A program made the position numbers and the translations under genes. 54,858 nucleotides of DNA from Pirellulales bacterium (GTDB taxonomy: Bacteria; Planctomycetota; Planctomycetia; Pirellulales; JAIMBC01): assembly GCA_023511675.1 (NCBI GenBank), contig JAIMBC010000005.1, positions 1 through 54,858 on the forward strand. Reading direction: 5' to 3'. Of the stretch, positions 43,253 through 52,618 are shown piece after piece. The notes beneath the pieces are model-generated. The model was not told the origin of the DNA. It did not search any database and worked only from the letters and a program-made list of their open reading frames with translations. Within the stretch, counting starts at the first letter, position 1, and the number at the start of each line of letters is the position of its first letter.

Positions 43253-44040
43253 CTGCTCACATTCTCCCGCTAGGTAGCAATTCTTGCCAATCCGTGGCGG
43301 GTGGCCGCTCCCTCGCCGCGCCCTGACACCCGCAGGCGGCGAGGGCACCAAACACGTGCCAACTCCCGCGAGCCGCCGGCCTCGTTCCCCAGGCAGCCCC
43401 GGCCTTGCTCTGGTGGCACACACGCGCCAACAAGAAACGAGCAGGCGGGCAAGATTCGCCGGGGCAAGCACTTCACCCAGAACCGGTGCGTGCGCAGCGT
43501 CAACATGCGAAACAGCTTACCAGCCCGCTGGGGCCGTTTCAAAGGGTACCGCACCTTCCTGGAGTTCCTCCGCACTCCGCTTCTCCCGCTCCCTGTTTAT
43601 CGGTGCCTTACCATCACGGGCATGGCGATCCGCCGTTGTGCTGCGCTATCCGCTACGATCCTTCGAGTTCCACGGCCGTTTCGCACGATCTACGCCCCGT
43701 GACACGCCCACGGAGAACCGCCTGTACCAAGCTTATTGTGCGTGCCGACGCCGGCGACTGTGACGGCGGCAGCGGCTCTGCGGCAGGGCTCCTTGGCTTG
43801 AGGTGCGGCCCAGACTCCCGCAGCCACGATGCATGGCAGCGATTCCCCTGCACCTCCGTGGCCCGCTTCCTTCCAGCGGGCCGCTCACATCCCGTGCAAC
43901 CCAGCGTGTGCCAGGCGTTTGGTAGGCATCGGCTGTGCCGGCCGCTCTGCCGCGGCGGCTAGCCGAGAGATGCGGGATCGGCCCCATCCGCAGCCCCATG
44001 TTGAGCCCACGGGCGGCGCTATTTGCAGCAGCGGCCGGCG
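43253..44040. other. Intergenic region, nothing recognised
   Basis: Nearly 790 bases between the FAAL fusion start and the stop of the ABC permease gene. Several frames are open on both strands but none shows recognisable sequence. No RNA gene, array or clear promoter was found. The base composition is as GC-rich as the neighbours. Confidence 0.4.
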
Positions 44041-46347
44041 CTAGAAGTCCTTCACCTGCACGTACAGGGAGCCCAGCAGCAACATCACGGCCACGAAGGC
44101 CAGATTGCTCCACAGGGGCTGCCAGATATCCAGCTTGAGACGGCCTGCCGTGAGGTCGTCTCCATTCTGGGGTCCGCCTACGGCCACCGTCGTCTCGCCC
44201 GTAAGCACGTACTGTGTGAGATTGTCGAGTTCCCCCGGCTTGGGAAAGATCCGATACAGCGGCCGGATGCCCCAACGATAAATCAAGAACAAGGTGCCAT
44301 GGCTAGGCCGCAGCGTCTCCAGGCGAACCAGTTGCTCGAGCCTGTACGCCGAGACATTGCCAAAGCCGTGCCCGATGAGCATGGTGTGCTCATCGGGAAA
44401 CGAGACGGCCGTCACGTCGCCGCGGTCGGCAACATCGGGCTGGTAGAGCCGGCCTTCTGCCCGTTCGCTATCCTGGGGCGGCTCGTAGAGCCACAGCCGG
44501 CCATTGTGGAACAGCACGGCAAAATGCCGGCCATCGGCAGTGGCCGCCAGCGAGCGCGGCGTCTCCCCCCCCTCTGGCTCAAAGCTGGCGAGAGGCTCCA
44601 GCGTCTCGGCATCCAGCACGCGGATCACGCCCTTGGCAGAAGCGGAGAGCAGCCAGCGGCCCCCCAAGGCAACCAGCCCGCTTTCCCCATCCTTTCCCTC
44701 CCGACGAGCACGAACGGTATACTCTCCGTCCGCCTCCGGAGAGAGCACCAGCAGATGACGCGCATCCGCCACGGCCATGCGGCCTGTCCGCACATCCTGG
44801 GCAGCATACACCGGCGGCGTGAGATCCAGAGGCGGGCTCACACGGCGAAAGCCGCGCTGGTCTTCGGCCAGCGGCAAGGGGATGCCGAAGATGTTCGGAC
44901 GCTGCGTCTTTTGCAGGACGTCCCCTTCCAGCCGGTGAATCCCCTCGGCATTGACGGCCAGGAATCGCCCCTGATCGTCGTAGAAGAGGGCGGCGGTGCC
45001 GGACGGGACGTTGGCCCCTTCCAGCCGCTTGAATCCTTCTGCCCGCTTGCCCACCGTCAGCGCCGTGCCTGGCCCGCCGCTGCCGAACTGAAATCGCGGC
45101 GGCACCAGCGCCACCAGCAGCTCGCGCCGCGGGTCGTACAGCGGGCCGGCAATCCTCGGCCCAGGCGGACCAAAGGCCACGGCCGGCTCATCCGGGTTCT
45201 CCAGAATGGGCTGCCACGTCTGCCCGGCCGAGTCCCAGCGGGCAATCTCTCGCCCCTCGCTCACGCGCACGTAATCCTCCCCCGCGCGCAGCACGTTCAC
45301 CACGCGCGTCTGGTTCAGGAACCAGAACTCCACCACCTGTTTGGTGACCCCCACAAGTGTGCAGGCCAGCCAGAACAAAAAGGTCATCACCACGCAGACA
45401 ATGGCATGACGCCAGACCACGCCACTGAGCGCCGATACGGCGTAATAGATCGCAAAGCTGAACAAAAAGAGGGGAATGCACCACAACAGCCTGTGGTTCC
45501 ACCAGCCGTAACGCACGCCGCACAGCAGCCATAACCCGCCGACCATGTAGCCCACGTTGATCAGCGTGAACGTGCAACCTCCGAAGACCTTGGTCACAAA
45601 CACGGCCCACCGCCCCACCGGTTTGCTCAACAGCAGATCGATCGAGCCCTGCTCGAACGTTTGCGGCACGATCCCGGCCGTGACCACGATCGCCGCCATG
45701 ATCCCCACCGTTCCCAGCAGCAACTCCATCAGCACCAGCAGCGAGGCCTGCACGATCGGCTCGCGCTTGCCGGGCAGCGGAGAGCCCAGCGGCAGCCCGA
45801 GGTAGGAGATTTGCAGCTCTTCGCCGGCCGCGGGGCGGATTTCTTCGGGGAAGGCGGCCTCCAACAACAAGCGGTTCAGGCGGGCCACCTGCGCCAGCGG
45901 CAGCCCTCCCAGCCCGCCGTCGAGCTGGCGTTGCACCTCGGAGGAGAGCGGCACTTCGGACCAGGCTGCGGCGTCGTACAGCTCGCGGCTGCGCAGCACG
46001 CGATTGAGGGCCGTACGCAACTCATAATCGTAGATCCGCTCGCCCGCATCCTCCCCTTCAGCCGGGGCGGCCTCCTGGATCCGCGTCTGCAATTCCTGGG
46101 GAAGCAGCTTCCAGACCTGCCGCGCCGGCGAGGGACGCTCCGATCTGCCAGCCGCGGCCAGCTTGCGGACCAGGCTGGCCGAGTCTCGCAGGTCTGGCGC
46201 TTGCAACACCGTCCCCGGCTGCTCATCCAGACCTAATGGTGCCAACAGCACCAATAGCAGCGTGATGATCACCAGCATCACCCACAGCACGCGGGAGGCC
46301 ATCGCCTCGCGAAAAGAGTCTTTCAGGATCGCGACGTAGGGTCTCAT
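44041..46347 (-). CDS. ABC-2 type permease with extracytoplasmic propeller-like domain
   Basis: The 768-residue membrane subunit of an exporter. Helix 1 is RVLWVMLVIITLLLVLLAPLGLD; then an external helical domain of about 170 residues; then a block of helices (LLVLMELLLGTVGIMAAIVVTAGIVPQTFEQGSIDLLLSKPVGRWAVFVTK, the typical ABC-2 loop between helices, ...AIVCVVMTFLFWLACTLVGVT). Next comes a beta-rich region of about 300 residues (PVYAAQDVRTGRMAVADARHLLVLSPEADGEYTV, GRWLLSASAKGVIRVLDAETLEPLASFEPEG, SLAATADGRHFAVLFHNGRLWLYEPP), a WD40-like propeller, and a final helix (NLAFVAVMLLLGSLYVQV). The start ATG at 46347 overlaps the ATPase stop as ATGA, so the two are translated together. The substrate is unknown. 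Confidence 0.82.
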   Translation of the reverse strand: MRPYVAILKDSFREAMASRVLWVMLVIITLLLVLLAPLGLDEQPGTVLQAPDLRDSASLVRKLAAAGRSERPSPARQVWKLLPQELQTRIQEAAPAEGEDAGERIYDYELRTALNRVLRSRELYDAAAWSEVPLSSEVQRQLDGGLGGLPLAQVARLNRLLLEAAFPEEIRPAAGEELQISYLGLPLGSPLPGKREPIVQASLLVLMELLLGTVGIMAAIVVTAGIVPQTFEQGSIDLLLSKPVGRWAVFVTKVFGGCTFTLINVGYMVGGLWLLCGVRYGWWNHRLLWCIPLFLFSFAIYYAVSALSGVVWRHAIVCVVMTFLFWLACTLVGVTKQVVEFWFLNQTRVVNVLRAGEDYVRVSEGREIARWDSAGQTWQPILENPDEPAVAFGPPGPRIAGPLYDPRRELLVALVPPRFQFGSGGPGTALTVGKRAEGFKRLEGANVPSGTAALFYDDQGRFLAVNAEGIHRLEGDVLQKTQRPNIFGIPLPLAEDQRGFRRVSPPLDLTPPVYAAQDVRTGRMAVADARHLLVLSPEADGEYTVRARREGKDGESGLVALGGRWLLSASAKGVIRVLDAETLEPLASFEPEGGETPRSLAATADGRHFAVLFHNGRLWLYEPPQDSERAEGRLYQPDVADRGDVTAVSFPDEHTMLIGHGFGNVSAYRLEQLVRLETLRPSHGTLFLIYRWGIRPLYRIFPKPGELDNLTQYVLTGETTVAVGGPQNGDDLTAGRLKLDIWQPLWSNLAFVAVMLLLGSLYVQVKDF

Positions 46348-47336
46348 GCACGCACCAGGGTGTTCTGTGTGGAATGGATGATGCCCAGGAATGCTTCTTC
46401 CAGCGTGAGCTTGTGAGGGCTGATGGAGACAATGCTCACCCCAGCCTGCCGCAGACGATCCACGCAATGGTCTACATCCTCCTGCCCAGAGACGGCCACC
46501 TGCACCCGCCAGATCCCGCCAGGCTTGGGACCCGACACCGCTGCCTCCAGCCCCTCCAGGGCAGCGTGCCAACTTTGGTCCGCCCCCTCCGGCAAGGACA
46601 GTTCGAACACCACGCTGGTCGACTTGCCGCGGGTCAACTCGGCGATACCGCCCACGGCCACCACCTCTCCCTTGTGCAAGATGGCCACGCGGTCGCACAC
46701 CAACTCGATCTCCTGCAACAGGTGGCTGTTGATGAAGATGGTCTTGCCGCGCGCCTTCAACTCCACCAGCAGGGCGCGCATCTCGGCGCGGCCTAGCGGG
46801 TCCACGCCGTCGGTAGGCTCGTCCAGGATCAACAGTTGTGGGTCGTGCATCAGCGCCTGTGCGAGGCCCAGCCGTTGCAACATGCCCTTGGAGTACTGCC
46901 GCACGCTGGTTCGGCCCCACTCGCGCAGGCCCACCAGGTCCAGCAGTTCCGGGCGGCGGCGGCGAATCTCGGCAGATGGCATGTCGCTCAGCGCGGCGTA
47001 GTACTCGAGCGCCGAGTTCCCCGTGTGATGCCGCGGAATGCGGTGGTTCTCCGGCAAATAGCCCACCTCCCGCCGGCTGGTCCTCCGCCCCGCCGGCTGC
47101 CCCAGCAGCATCGCATGGCCCTTGGAGCGACGTACAATCCCCAGCAGGATCTTGATCAACGTCGTCTTCCCCGCCCCATTGGGACCGAGCAGGCCGAAGA
47201 TTTCGCCCCGCCCCACCTGCAACGATACTCCCCGCAAGGCCTCCACACTGCGGCCAAACAGGCCACTTCGGTAGGTCTTGCACAGCTCGCGTACCTCGAT
47301 TGCAGGCGAGCTATCCACGGCAGGCATCTGGGTCAT
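46344..47336 (-). CDS. ABC transporter ATP-binding protein
   Basis: A 330-residue ATPase of the ABC-2 exporter class. The nucleotide-binding domain has Walker A GLLGPNGAGKTTLIKILLG, Q-loop VGYLPENHRIPRH, signature YSKGMLQRLGLAQAL, Walker B LLILDEPTDGVDPLG and H-loop FINSHLLQEIELVCD. The C-terminal 100 residues (VVFELSLPEGADQSWHAALEGLEAAVSG...VSIVSISPHKLTLEEAFLGII) match the accessory domain of CcmA/NatA-like exporters. The ATG at 47336 was chosen over a TTG six bases upstream. It forms a two-gene operon with the permease, coupled by a 4-base overlap, and is divergent from the CRTAC1 gene. Confidence 0.92.
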   Translation of the reverse strand: MTQMPAVDSSPAIEVRELCKTYRSGLFGRSVEALRGVSLQVGRGEIFGLLGPNGAGKTTLIKILLGIVRRSKGHAMLLGQPAGRRTSRREVGYLPENHRIPRHHTGNSALEYYAALSDMPSAEIRRRRPELLDLVGLREWGRTSVRQYSKGMLQRLGLAQALMHDPQLLILDEPTDGVDPLGRAEMRALLVELKARGKTIFINSHLLQEIELVCDRVAILHKGEVVAVGGIAELTRGKSTSVVFELSLPEGADQSWHAALEGLEAAVSGPKPGGIWRVQVAVSGQEDVDHCVDRLRQAGVSIVSISPHKLTLEEAFLGIIHSTQNTLVRA

Positions 47337-47666
47337 GTGCAATCCGGGTTGTACCGCAGGGTGACAGATCGCGACCGCCTACGGGAAAAGAACACGGGCA
47401 AGGAGCGCCTCGGCAACCAGAAGCGGCAAGTATATAGGTCTGACGCCATCATAATCGACGGCCGCGTCGGCGGAGCAGGGCGAGCACCCGCCCGCAGTTG
47501 ACCGCCAAGGGGTATGTGCTCGCTGTCCGCCTGGAAGGGCCCCAAGGGAGGGTGGCCGAAGCCTTGTACCCGACGCCCGGCGGTGCTACCATTGAGCGGG
47601 GAAGGTTCCGGGAGCGGCGCCCGACAAAGGCGGTGTGAAGCGCAGCGACCGGCGGAGCACGTGGAA
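47337..47666. other. Divergent intergenic region
   Basis: About 330 bases separating the ABC operon (leftward) and the CRTAC1 gene (rightward). Both promoters should lie here. A relatively AT-rich patch TATATAGGTCTGACGCCATCATAAT around 47429-47453 could contribute a -10 region. No gene or RNA recognised. Confidence 0.35.
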
Positions 47667-50216
47667 ATGTCGGACCGACAGGTTCGTAGCATCGTCGTCG
47701 TTTCTGGGTGGCTATTCGCACTTGGGGCCGCGGCCTTTGTCTGCTGGGCCCTATTTGGGGGCACTTCCGGCAGCCGGGCTGGCAGCGTAGGGCGGAACCC
47801 GGCAAGCCGCATTCCGGAGTTGGACCAGGCCGAATTGCCCTCCGCGGCCTCGCCCGCGGCAGAGGAATCCGCGGTCGAGGCATCGGCGGCCGCCTCAAAG
47901 AAAGAAGGCATAAGCGAGCTGCCCGAGTCAGAACGCAAGTACCTCTGGGAGGTCGAGCACCATGTGAATCTGCTGGCCGATGTGGGCTTCCCCAAGGTTG
48001 CCGCCGCCCTGATGCACGCAGACCGCGAGCGTCTAGCTGCCATTCTGGCCGAGGGGTTTGTGGCGGAGGTGCCGGGCGTGGAGAGCGAGATCCACATCGA
48101 CTCGCCCGTGATCCACGTGGCCCGCCGCCAAGCCGAGGACGGCCCGCTGGAGAAAATGGACGCCGATGCCTTTCTCGACTATCTCATGGCCTTCCGGGCG
48201 CGCTTCCCGAAGGAGCCTCGCGTCAAGCTGTCGGTCAAGGGGTTTGCGCCCACCGTACGCTACAACTACGACAGCACCTGGGAAGGAGAGTGTTTGCTGC
48301 GGATGTGGGGCGAGTCGCAGCCAGGCCAGCCGGAAGAGGTCTCCATGAACCTGCGTTACCGGCTGCCGCGCCCCAAGGAAGAACTGTTCGAAAAAGGGGG
48401 CTGGCTCACCCACTGCACCGTGCTGAAGGCCCAGAAGGCTTCCAGCACACACTTTCTGATGCAGGACGTGGCGGCTGAGCGTGGCATCGACACCAGCCTG
48501 TTCCACGATAACTGGATATTGCAAGAAAAGGGCCTGCGGCCCCAGCCCGTCTCGGGAGGCGCCCACCTGTGCGACTATAATCGTGACGGCTGGCTGGACA
48601 TGCTCGTCAACGACATGAAGGGGGTGGTGTTCTACCAGGGGGGACCTGGCGGCCAGCTCACGGACGTGACGGAAGATTCGGGCATCAACGCGGTGCTGGC
48701 CGGCCACCTGTCGCTCGGAGCGCCGTTGACCACGATCACCACGTTTGCTGACTTTGACAACGACGGCTGGGAAGATCTGCTCCTCGGCGGCCTGTTCCTC
48801 CGCAACGAGGAGGGGCGGCAGTTCGCCGACGTGACCCACTTCTCGAACTTCGTGCCCACCACCTCGGCGACCAACGTCTCGGTGGCCGACTTCGATCGGG
48901 ACGGACTGGTCGATATCTACATCTGCGTGCCCGGCCAGTCGAAAAGCGATAGCTGGGTGGAGGGCAAGAGCGGCCGCTCGCACGGCAACTTGCTCTACCG
49001 CAATCTGGGCAACTGGCAATTCGAGAATGTGACCGAGCGGGCCAATGCGGGCGGCGGCTTTCGCTCCACCTTCACCGCGGTCTGGCTGGACGTCAACGAC
49101 GACGGCTGGCCCGACGTGCACGTTCCCAACGAGTTCGGTAACGGCGTGCTGCTGGTGAACCGGGGAGACGGCACCTTCTCCGAGCACAGCCTGATGCCCT
49201 ACCCGTGCGACTTTGGCACCATGGGCCTCACCTGCGGCGACTTCGATAACGACGGCCGCATCGACATCTACACTGCCAACATGTACTCCAAGGCCGGTAA
49301 TCGCGTGATCGGCAACCTGTTGCCGGACGCGTATCCGCCCGAGGTGATGGCCGTGATGAACACCTATACCGTGGGCAGCCAGCTCTACCGCAACCTGGGC
49401 AACCTCAAGTTCGAGCGCCTCGGCGTCAAGTACGCGGTGAATGACTGCGGCTGGGCCTACGGCCCCTGCCTCGCCGATTTCGACAATGACGGCTTTCTCG
49501 ATATCTTCGCCACCTGCGGCTTCATCAGCCGCGACCGCGGCAAACCCGACGGATGAAGTTGCGTCTGGCAGGCTGTCGTGTCACAGCCATACAACCGTGG
49601 TGCCCGCATCTCGGCCCCAGGCCAGCTCGATGCCAAGCTGCAAGAGTTCTGGGTCGAGAATCCCTGGGATATCGTGCGCGAAGGCCACAACCTCAGCGCC
49701 TTTGAGCGGAACCGCGCCTTCTTGAACCTGCGCGGCCATGGCTTCGTCGATATCAGCTTTGTCAGCGGAGCCGATAGTGATGGGGACGGCCGTGCGGCCG
49801 TGGCGGCAGATTTTCGCAACAATGGGCAGCTCGACCTGGTGGTGCGCCAGGTGGGCGGTGGACCGATCCTGCTGTATGAGAACCGCTTCCCACCGAGGCA
49901 TTACCTCAAGGTCTCTCTGCGCGGCAAGCAGACCAACCGGTTGGGGGTCGGTTCCCGCATCACGGTAGAGGCGGGCGGCCTGAGCATGGTCCGCGAACTC
50001 TACCCGATCAACACCTTCCAATCCCATGCTGCCTGCATGGTGCATTTCGGCCTGGCCGACGCCGATCGTGTCGATCGCCTCACCGTACGCTGGCTGAGCG
50101 GCAAGGTGCAGACATTCGAGAACCTGCCCGCTGACTGCCACCTTGTGATCGACGAAGGTATCGACGGTCCCGCAGCCGTCAGCGTGGTCACGCCTGGCCA
50201 GCAAATCCCGCCCTAA
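47667..50216 (+). CDS. CRTAC1/ASPIC-UnbV secreted protein, probable selenoprotein (in-frame TGA)
   Basis: The ATG at 47667 has GGAG 9 bases upstream. A signal anchor (VRSIVVVSGWLFALGAAAFVCWALF) is followed by an alpha/beta domain and then FG-GAP/VCBS calcium-loop repeats from about residue 290: CDYNRDGWLDMLV, ADFDNDGWEDLLLGG, ADFDRDGLVDIYICV, LDVNDDGWPDVHV, GDFDNDGRIDIYTAN, ADFDNDGFLDIFATC. At codon 630 (49554-49556) the frame meets TGA, then goes on in the same frame with SCVWQAVVSQPYNRGARIS, a last repeat ADFRNNGQLDLVVRQ, and the ASPIC/UnbV domain (LGVGSRITVEAGG...YPINTFQSHAACMVHFGL) to the stop at 50214. The context is PDG-TGA-SC. Read as selenocysteine the protein has 849 residues. Other explanations are a nonsense mutation or a sequencing error. 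Function unknown. Confidence 0.75.
49571..49588 (+). promoter_or_regulatory. SECIS-like hairpin after the in-frame TGA
   Basis: GGCUGU (49571-49576) pairs perfectly with ACAGCC (49583-49588), leaving the six-base loop CGUGUC. It starts 14 bases after the TGA, and the loop begins 20 bases after it. Bacterial SECIS elements lie immediately inside the coding sequence at this distance and usually have a G among the first two loop bases, as here (position 2). In the E. coli fdhF case the stem begins about 11 bases after UGA. Assignment is by geometry only. Confidence 0.5.
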
Positions 50217-50236
50217 ACGCCCGTTGGGCATGCCAG

Positions 50237-50261
50237 ACGCGCCCGCGGCTGGTGGGCGCGT
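50237..50261 (+). terminator. Intrinsic terminator candidate after CRTAC1
   Basis: Arms ACGCGCCC (50237-50244) and GGGCGCGT (50254-50261) with a 9-base loop, 20 bases after the CRTAC1 stop. A pyrimidine-rich stretch with several Ts (ATTCTTCCCTCTT) follows. The rest of the gap to 50476 shows no gene. Confidence 0.55.
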
Positions 50262-50476
50262 TGCCATTCTTCCCTCTTGAAGCGTCAGCCTGAGGTCAGT
50301 TGCTGGTCTTGTCGCTGCCACCTGGCTGGCGCTTGGCTTGGGGAACGCATGATTGCGCTGCTGGGCTGCTGCCACTTGCCGCCGATCGTGCGGCCTGGCC
50401 TGGTGGCCTGCTCCCCTCAGCCCCGCGGCAGCGAACAGCAGCCCACGAACACGACGGGGTAGGGCACGGTCTCTCG

Positions 50477-50908
50477 TCACTTCCAACCGTCCACGTGTGC
50501 TGCCTGGGCAATCCAGTTGCGAACCGACGCCTGCTGCGCCTCCTCCAGGGTGCACAGCTTGACATAGCGGCTGCGTCCCACGCTTCCCAGCGGCGGCGGC
50601 GGGTCAAACTCCGCGCCGCCGAAGAACACGAGATTGACAGAAACATCGTACACCGCCAGCTCGATCAGCCATCCCCGCTGCGGCAATCCATAGTAGGGCC
50701 GCTTCCACTTGACCGCGTATTGCAGGTTGGGGATCGTTGCGCGAATCAATGCGTCCAGGTGGGCGACGATGGGTTGCAAATCCGGCTTCACGCGCCGCAT
50801 CCAATCGTCAACAGCAGCATGGCTGTTCGTAGGCTCGGGCGGCTTCTTCGAGCTGAGGGGCTTGAGCGCCTTGCCCTTGCTCGACCCCTTCTTGCGCTTC
50901 ATTGGCAT
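50477..50908 (-). CDS. DUF1801 domain protein
   Basis: A 143-residue cytosolic protein. A Lys/Ser/Pro-rich N-terminus of about 30 residues is followed by the YdhG-like DUF1801 fold: VDDWMRRVKPDLQPIVAHLDALIRATIPNLQYAVKWKRPYYGLPQRGWLIELAVYDVSVNLVFFGGAEFDPPPPLGSVGRSRYVKLCTLEEAQQASVRNWI in outline. Hallmarks are the 'W..PYYG' core strand, the 'VNLVFFGG' strand and the final helix. The family is related to iron-chaperone-like and MmcQ/YjbR folds and its role is unknown. Two in-frame ATGs six bases apart are possible starts. The gene stands alone between CRTAC1 and the PTPS-like gene. Confidence 0.78.
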   Translation of the reverse strand: MPMKRKKGSSKGKALKPLSSKKPPEPTNSHAAVDDWMRRVKPDLQPIVAHLDALIRATIPNLQYAVKWKRPYYGLPQRGWLIELAVYDVSVNLVFFGGAEFDPPPPLGSVGRSRYVKLCTLEEAQQASVRNWIAQAAHVDGWK

Positions 50909-51246
50909 AACTCTTGCGTGGTTTTCAGCGTGGTCCAGGACCGCCTCGGCACAAAGTCACCTGGTCTTTACAGCTCACAGAAAGGCGCAGCATTGCCCAG
51001 GGGATAGTCTCGATCGGCATCAGGCGCTGGTTCACCACACAGGCCCGTTCAGGGGCAATACGCCACCAGAATAGCACCCCGCAAGCCGAAGAGCAAAGGC
51101 AAACAACGTTGGCCAATGCCGCCGTTTGACTCGCTCCCTTCGCCCCTCACCAGGGCAAGGCGTGATCTGCTAACGCACGCACGCGGCAGCCCATTGGCGG
51201 CTTCGCCTGGGGTACGCGCCAGGTTTGGGCCGCAGTGCTGTGGCTC
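50909..51246. other. Intergenic region, nothing recognised
   Basis: About 340 bases between two minus-strand genes. No coding frame, RNA or repeat was recognised; it should contain the promoter of the DUF1801 gene. Confidence 0.35.
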
Positions 51247-51738
51247 CTATTGCCCACACTCCAGCACGCAGATACCGGTCTGCCCGTCACACTCGTCTAC
51301 CTGTATCTCCAAGCGCAGGACCTGCGGCGCAAGCCGAGCGAGCGCCTCTCGCAGCCGATGCGCCAGGTAATGGGAGATCATCTCCGCCGTGGTATTGGGC
51401 ACGGGAAGCAGCGCGCATTCGGCCCGGGGAAACACCCAGCGGCGATCACGAAACGTGGCTGTGATTTCCTTCTCGTCGCCCGTGACCCGGATCTCGGCAT
51501 GCTGTGTAGGCAGCAGCACGCGATGATCTAGTTCGGCCAGCAGGCAGCGCAAGGTGTCCCGCAGGCCGATGAAGTCTACCACGTAGTAGTGCTGGTCCAG
51601 CGGCCCCTCGACAATGGCCCGCACCCGCCAGTTGTGCCCATGAAGGGGCTCACACTCACCCTCCCGCCAGGTGATAAAGTGCGCGGCACAAAACACAAGG
51701 TGGTCGCTGCCCACATGCACGCGGTAGAGAGTGCTCAT
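51247..51738 (-). CDS. 6-pyruvoyl-tetrahydropterin synthase/QueD-like protein
   Basis: A 163-residue T-fold enzyme. Zinc ligands come from the His of CAAHFI and the two His of LHGHNWRVR; the nearby Cys in GECEPLHGHNW is the usual catalytic Cys. Further family parts are VVDFIGLRDTLRCLLAELDHRVLLP and PNTTAEMISHYLAHRLREAL, with a substrate Glu expected in the last strand (LEIQVDECDGQTGICVL). Members act on dihydroneopterin triphosphate, either toward queuosine (QueD) or toward pterins. The start ATG at 51738 was chosen because MSTLYRVHVGSDHLVFCAAHF fits the family N-terminus. Because ftr is in the same window, a role in methanopterin-type pterin synthesis is possible but not shown; no queC or queE is adjacent. 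Confidence 0.85.
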   Translation of the reverse strand: MSTLYRVHVGSDHLVFCAAHFITWREGECEPLHGHNWRVRAIVEGPLDQHYYVVDFIGLRDTLRCLLAELDHRVLLPTQHAEIRVTGDEKEITATFRDRRWVFPRAECALLPVPNTTAEMISHYLAHRLREALARLAPQVLRLEIQVDECDGQTGICVLECGQ

Positions 51739-52168
51739 GATCCGGTTGTTAACGCCTGGCAAAAAGTTGCACGGCTCGCGACAAAGGGCGCGGTCTTACC
51801 AGCCTGCGCCGCGGGCTTCGCCCTACCACGCCTGCCGGAAGCCTGGATACCGCTGTTGTAGCAGTCCAACGCCTCGCGTGCGAGACAATCCTGCACCTAT
51901 GGGCCGCGGTCGCATGATCCTGCACGCCATGATCGTTTGTCACAGCGTTTCGCCGGCCACCTTGCTCTCGAGCCCCGCCGAAGAACGCTGGTTGACAGGC
52001 ATGGCCTCGGGGGTGAAAATCCTGAGCGGTTTTCGGTTGCTCTTGGCCAGCCTGTTGGTGCGTCTTCTTGGCGCCCTGCGTGTTGCGGCCCCATGCCGAC
52101 TCGCCCTGAAGCCTCAAGCGAGCGCTTCGGCCGCGCCAAGAGGCGGCCCTGATTGGAGTGGAGTCATC

Positions 52169-52546
52169 ATGAGCGGCGAGCCACAAGTGCCCGAGGCGCC
52201 CGCAGCAGGCCAGCGCGAGGTACGCCAGTGGGCCATGTTCTTGCATCTCTCTCTGTTGGCGGGCTACCTCGTGCCGCTTGCAGGCTTGGTGGCACCGATC
52301 GTGATCTGGCAGCTCAAGAAGGCGGAGATGCCGGAACTGGACGTTCACGGCAAGATCGTTGTGAACTGGCTCCTTTCGTACGTCATCTACGGCATCGCGT
52401 CGTTTTTCCTCGCATTCGTACTGATTGGGATTCCGTTGCTGGCCGCCCTGGGGATCGTGGGCATCGTGTTTCCGATTGTCGGTGGTATCAAGGCCAATAA
52501 TGGCGAGGTTTGGCAGTATCCGCTTTCGATTCGTTTCCTGAAGTGA
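52169..52546 (+). CDS. DUF4870 membrane protein
   Basis: The ATG at 52169 has GGAG 5 bases upstream. The 125-residue protein opens with a short acidic/Pro-rich tail, then the DUF4870 pattern: QWAMFLHLSLLAGYLVPLAGLVAPIVIWQLKKAEMPELDVHGKIVVNWLLSYVIYGIASFFLAFVLIGIPLLAALGIVGIVFPIVGGIKANNGEVWQYPLSIRFL in outline. It has a first helix pair, a cytoplasmic loop with WQLKK and D.HGK..VNW, a second helix pair and the family ending 'A..G..W.YPL.I.F'. Role unknown. It is transcribed together with or just before the ADP-ribosylglycohydrolase gene, 72 bases downstream on the same strand. The 430 bases upstream, back to the PTPS start, hold no recognised gene. Confidence 0.87.
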   Translation: MSGEPQVPEAPAAGQREVRQWAMFLHLSLLAGYLVPLAGLVAPIVIWQLKKAEMPELDVHGKIVVNWLLSYVIYGIASFFLAFVLIGIPLLAALGIVGIVFPIVGGIKANNGEVWQYPLSIRFLK

Positions 52547-52618
52547 TTGCCTCGGTGGCAGGCGCGGCGGGCCGGGTGAGGCGGACTCTCTGGAAACCCG
52601 TATCAGGCAGAGGCCTGG

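Noticed and set aside
44023-45534. Plus-strand open frame of 503 codons
   Set aside because: Antisense shadow of the ABC permease; no recognisable protein pattern.
46348-47283. Upstream extension of the ABC permease frame
   Set aside because: It overlaps the ATPase gene out of frame; the ATGA overlap at 46344-46347 gives the natural permease start.
49557-50216. CRTAC1 C-terminal part as a separate gene
   Set aside because: It would start in the middle of a repeat domain without signal or Shine-Dalgarno site, and is in the same frame as the upstream part; recoding or one broken gene fits better.
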